Source of the DNA: CAZDIO01 sp964505555
GTDB lineage: Bacteria > Bdellovibrionota_C > UBA2361 > SZUA-149 > CAZDIO01
Assembly: GCA_964505555.1 (NCBI GenBank)
Contig: CAZDIO010000097.1
Span: 1 to 60,198 of the forward strand
DNA length: 60,198 bases
Reading direction: 5' to 3'
The notes under the pieces are model-generated. The model had not been told where the DNA came from and did not search any database. It worked only from the letters and a program-made list of their open reading frames with translations. Each line of letters opens with the position of its first letter. Positions within the stretch are counted from its first letter, which is position 1. Positions 58,656 to 60,198 of the stretch are shown here, one piece after another. Both the position numbers and the translations under genes were made by a program.

Positions 58656-60097
58656 TATGTTTCTTTATTGTGCTTCTTTATTTTTTGTCCGTCCTTGGTA
58701 TCTTCGACGCTGTAACCAAGTTCTTTAATCATTTCTCGCAACCGGTCGGATTCAGACCAGTTTTTTGATGTCCGCGCAAGCTCTCGTTTTTCCGCAAGTT
58801 CAAGCACTGCGTTTGGCACCTCACCTATCACCTCCTTCCAGTTTTCGACACCAAAACCAAAGATGGTATCAAATTCAACTACCAGCGAGAGTTTTTCTGC
58901 GCTCGAAAGCGCTCCCGCACTTAATGTTTCATGAAAGATCGCCAAAGCTTTCGGCATAGAAAGATCAGAAAATACTGCTTCAGCAAAGAGTTTCTTTAGT
59001 TCTTTATATTTTTCGTTTGTAGAATCCTTTGGAATAACTTCGGTGGTGTCAGAAAATAGGGCAGAGACGCTATTTTTTATCTTTTTAAAGCTATTGTGAG
59101 CACCTTCGAGTGCTTCCCAACTAAAAGCAAGCTCACGTCGATAGTGACCGCTAAGGCAGAGGAGACGATAGCATAACGGATCAAACCCACGTTCTTTGAG
59201 ACGATCCAGGGTTAAAAACTCTCCTTTTGACTTAGACATCTTCTCTTTTTCGGTAACGAGAAACCCCCCGTGCAGCCAGATTCGGACAAATGGTTTTCCC
59301 GTTGCCGCTTCGCTTTGGGCAATTTCGTTCGTGTGGTGAACGGGGATATGATCGATGCCCCCACAATGAATATCAAATTGCTCACCGAGATACTTCATCG
59401 CCATTGCGCTACACTCGATGTGCCATCCCGGATATCCCTCTCCCCACGGTGAGTTCCACTGCAGCTCCTGATTTTCAAATTTTGATTTTGTAAACCAGAG
59501 TGCAAAATCTAAGGGATTTTTCTTCTTTGCATCAACTTCAATTCTTGCTCCCGCTTGGAGGCTCTCCAGGTCAAGCCCGGCAAGTTTGCCGTAATCTTTT
59601 AGCTTACTCACATCAAAGTAAACATTTCCTCCGCTTTGATAAGCAAACCCGCGTTTTTCAAGTTGCTCAATAAGAGCAATCATCTCGGTGATATGTTCTG
59701 TTGCTTTACAAACGATGTTTGGTTTTTGAATATTAAGCCAGGAGCAGTGTTCAAAAAAGATATCGGTATAGTACTGAGCGATCTCTGCTGATTTCTTCTT
59801 CTCTCGCCGAGCAGCAACAAGCATCTTGTCTTCACCTTCATCAGCATCAGAAACAAGGTGCCCAACATCGGTGATGTTCATTACATGGTTGACCCGGTAC
59901 CCAGCGTAACGAAGGGTGCGGATGAGGATATCTTCAAAGATGTAAGTGCGAAGATTTCCAATGTGTTGGAAGTTGTAAACGGTAGGCCCACAACAATAGA
60001 CTCGAACTTCGCCGGGATTTAAAGGCGTAAGGATCTCGATACTTCGTGAGAGGGTGTTATAAAATTTTACCTCAGGAAGGTTGGCTTCTATTGCCAT
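58655..60097 (-). CDS. cysS: Cysteinyl-tRNA synthetase
   Basis: The 480-residue class I enzyme has GPTVYNFQHIGNLRTY with the HIGH-type motif at 45-48, KMSKSKGEF near residue 288 and a zinc site with Cys (CCGPT), Cys (IECSAM) and a GGIDHIPVHH region. Length is normal. I chose the ATG at 60097, which has GGGGGG just upstream; a longer frame runs into the flanking palindrome. It is the first gene of a two-gene unit with the epimerase. Confidence 0.96.
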   Translation of the reverse strand: MAIEANLPEVKFYNTLSRSIEILTPLNPGEVRVYCCGPTVYNFQHIGNLRTYIFEDILIRTLRYAGYRVNHVMNITDVGHLVSDADEGEDKMLVAARREKKKSAEIAQYYTDIFFEHCSWLNIQKPNIVCKATEHITEMIALIEQLEKRGFAYQSGGNVYFDVSKLKDYGKLAGLDLESLQAGARIEVDAKKKNPLDFALWFTKSKFENQELQWNSPWGEGYPGWHIECSAMAMKYLGEQFDIHCGGIDHIPVHHTNEIAQSEAATGKPFVRIWLHGGFLVTEKEKMSKSKGEFLTLDRLKERGFDPLCYRLLCLSGHYRRELAFSWEALEGAHNSFKKIKNSVSALFSDTTEVIPKDSTNEKYKELKKLFAEAVFSDLSMPKALAIFHETLSAGALSSAEKLSLVVEFDTIFGFGVENWKEVIGEVPNAVLELAEKRELARTSKNWSESDRLREMIKELGYSVEDTKDGQKIKKHNKET

Positions 60098-60145
60098 AAG
60101 ACCCCCCGAAAGTTTAGACTTAGAGCCTCTAACAAAATGAAAATG

Positions 60146-60198
60146 CCTGTCGTTGCGAGCGAAGCGAAGCAATCTCGTAGCTGCTGAAGCAATTCGAG
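60146..60198. repeat. Copy of the CCTGTCGTTGCGAG palindrome at the window end
   Basis: CCTGTCGTTGCGAGCGAAGC then GAAGCAATCTC, as in the complete copy. The rest differs and the right arm is cut by the window edge. Confidence 0.7.

Overview
The window looks like part of a mid-to-low GC chromosome from an uncultivated, deltaproteobacterial-grade lineage in the wider Myxococcota/Bdellovibrionota neighbourhood. Three things point there. The type IV pilus cluster has the Myxococcus gene order (pilB, pilT, pilC, pilS/R, pilA, then pilG-pilH-pilI). There is a tiny single histone-fold protein of the kind known from Bdellovibrio. The intergenic regions hold dispersed palindromes. Codon and intergenic style is uniform over the core genes, but a minority of genes look foreign. 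The lineage call is an inference from gene content, not a phylogeny.

Layout. 1-9,500: two Nudix hydrolases, aat, the histone, a PAP2-family membrane enzyme with a GT-C-like membrane protein, a frameshifted HNH endonuclease and an exported alpha/beta hydrolase. 9,500-14,250: a three-gene TadE/TadE/TadG-vWA operon and an exported repetitive protein. 14,400-20,500: an rsmE - sigma factor - M23 peptidase - cinA operon, with glyS divergent from it. 20,500-24,200: an accessory block with small orphan genes, a RelE/RHH toxin-antitoxin pair and a sulfite-oxidase-type relic. 24,200-36,900: a potassium-channel-like fusion protein, the pilus cluster with two good sigma-54 promoters, then yqeY and a variant ccmH. 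37,000-40,350: tRNA-Gly and tRNA-Asn, each followed at once by a structured palindromic element, with yacG, panD and an orphan gene. 40,400-49,200: mostly unknown proteins, an OsmC-family protein and more orphan genes. 49,400-60,198: hisS - M29 aminopeptidase - CitE-like operon, an M16 protease, PIN-PhoH, an Hpt protein, a Bax-inhibitor-1 protein, and cysS with a sugar-nucleotide epimerase.

How genes fit together. The pilus block looks self-regulated. A 701-residue protein joins the six-helix membrane sensor and PAS domain of PilS to the AAA+ and Fis-type DNA-binding domains of PilR. It has no histidine kinase and no receiver domain. Sigma-54 promoters with exact GG-N10-GC spacing lie before pilB and pilA. 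The simplest reading is a one-component, membrane-tethered sigma-54 activator controlling its own locus.

The most unusual signal is architectural. Seven orphan or poorly related genes (starts at 20919, 21575, 23630, 39306, 46358 minus, 47397 and 49149 minus) are each bracketed by a strong hairpin in the 5' leader and a second hairpin after the stop codon that lacks a U-tract. The sulfite-oxidase-type relic in the same block carries a 3' hairpin of similar build. They sit between ordinary housekeeping genes and look like separately acquired structured gene units. A second unusual signal is a pair of structured elements that begin at the base after the CCA of two different tRNA genes. Their outermost arms differ in sequence yet keep their pairing.
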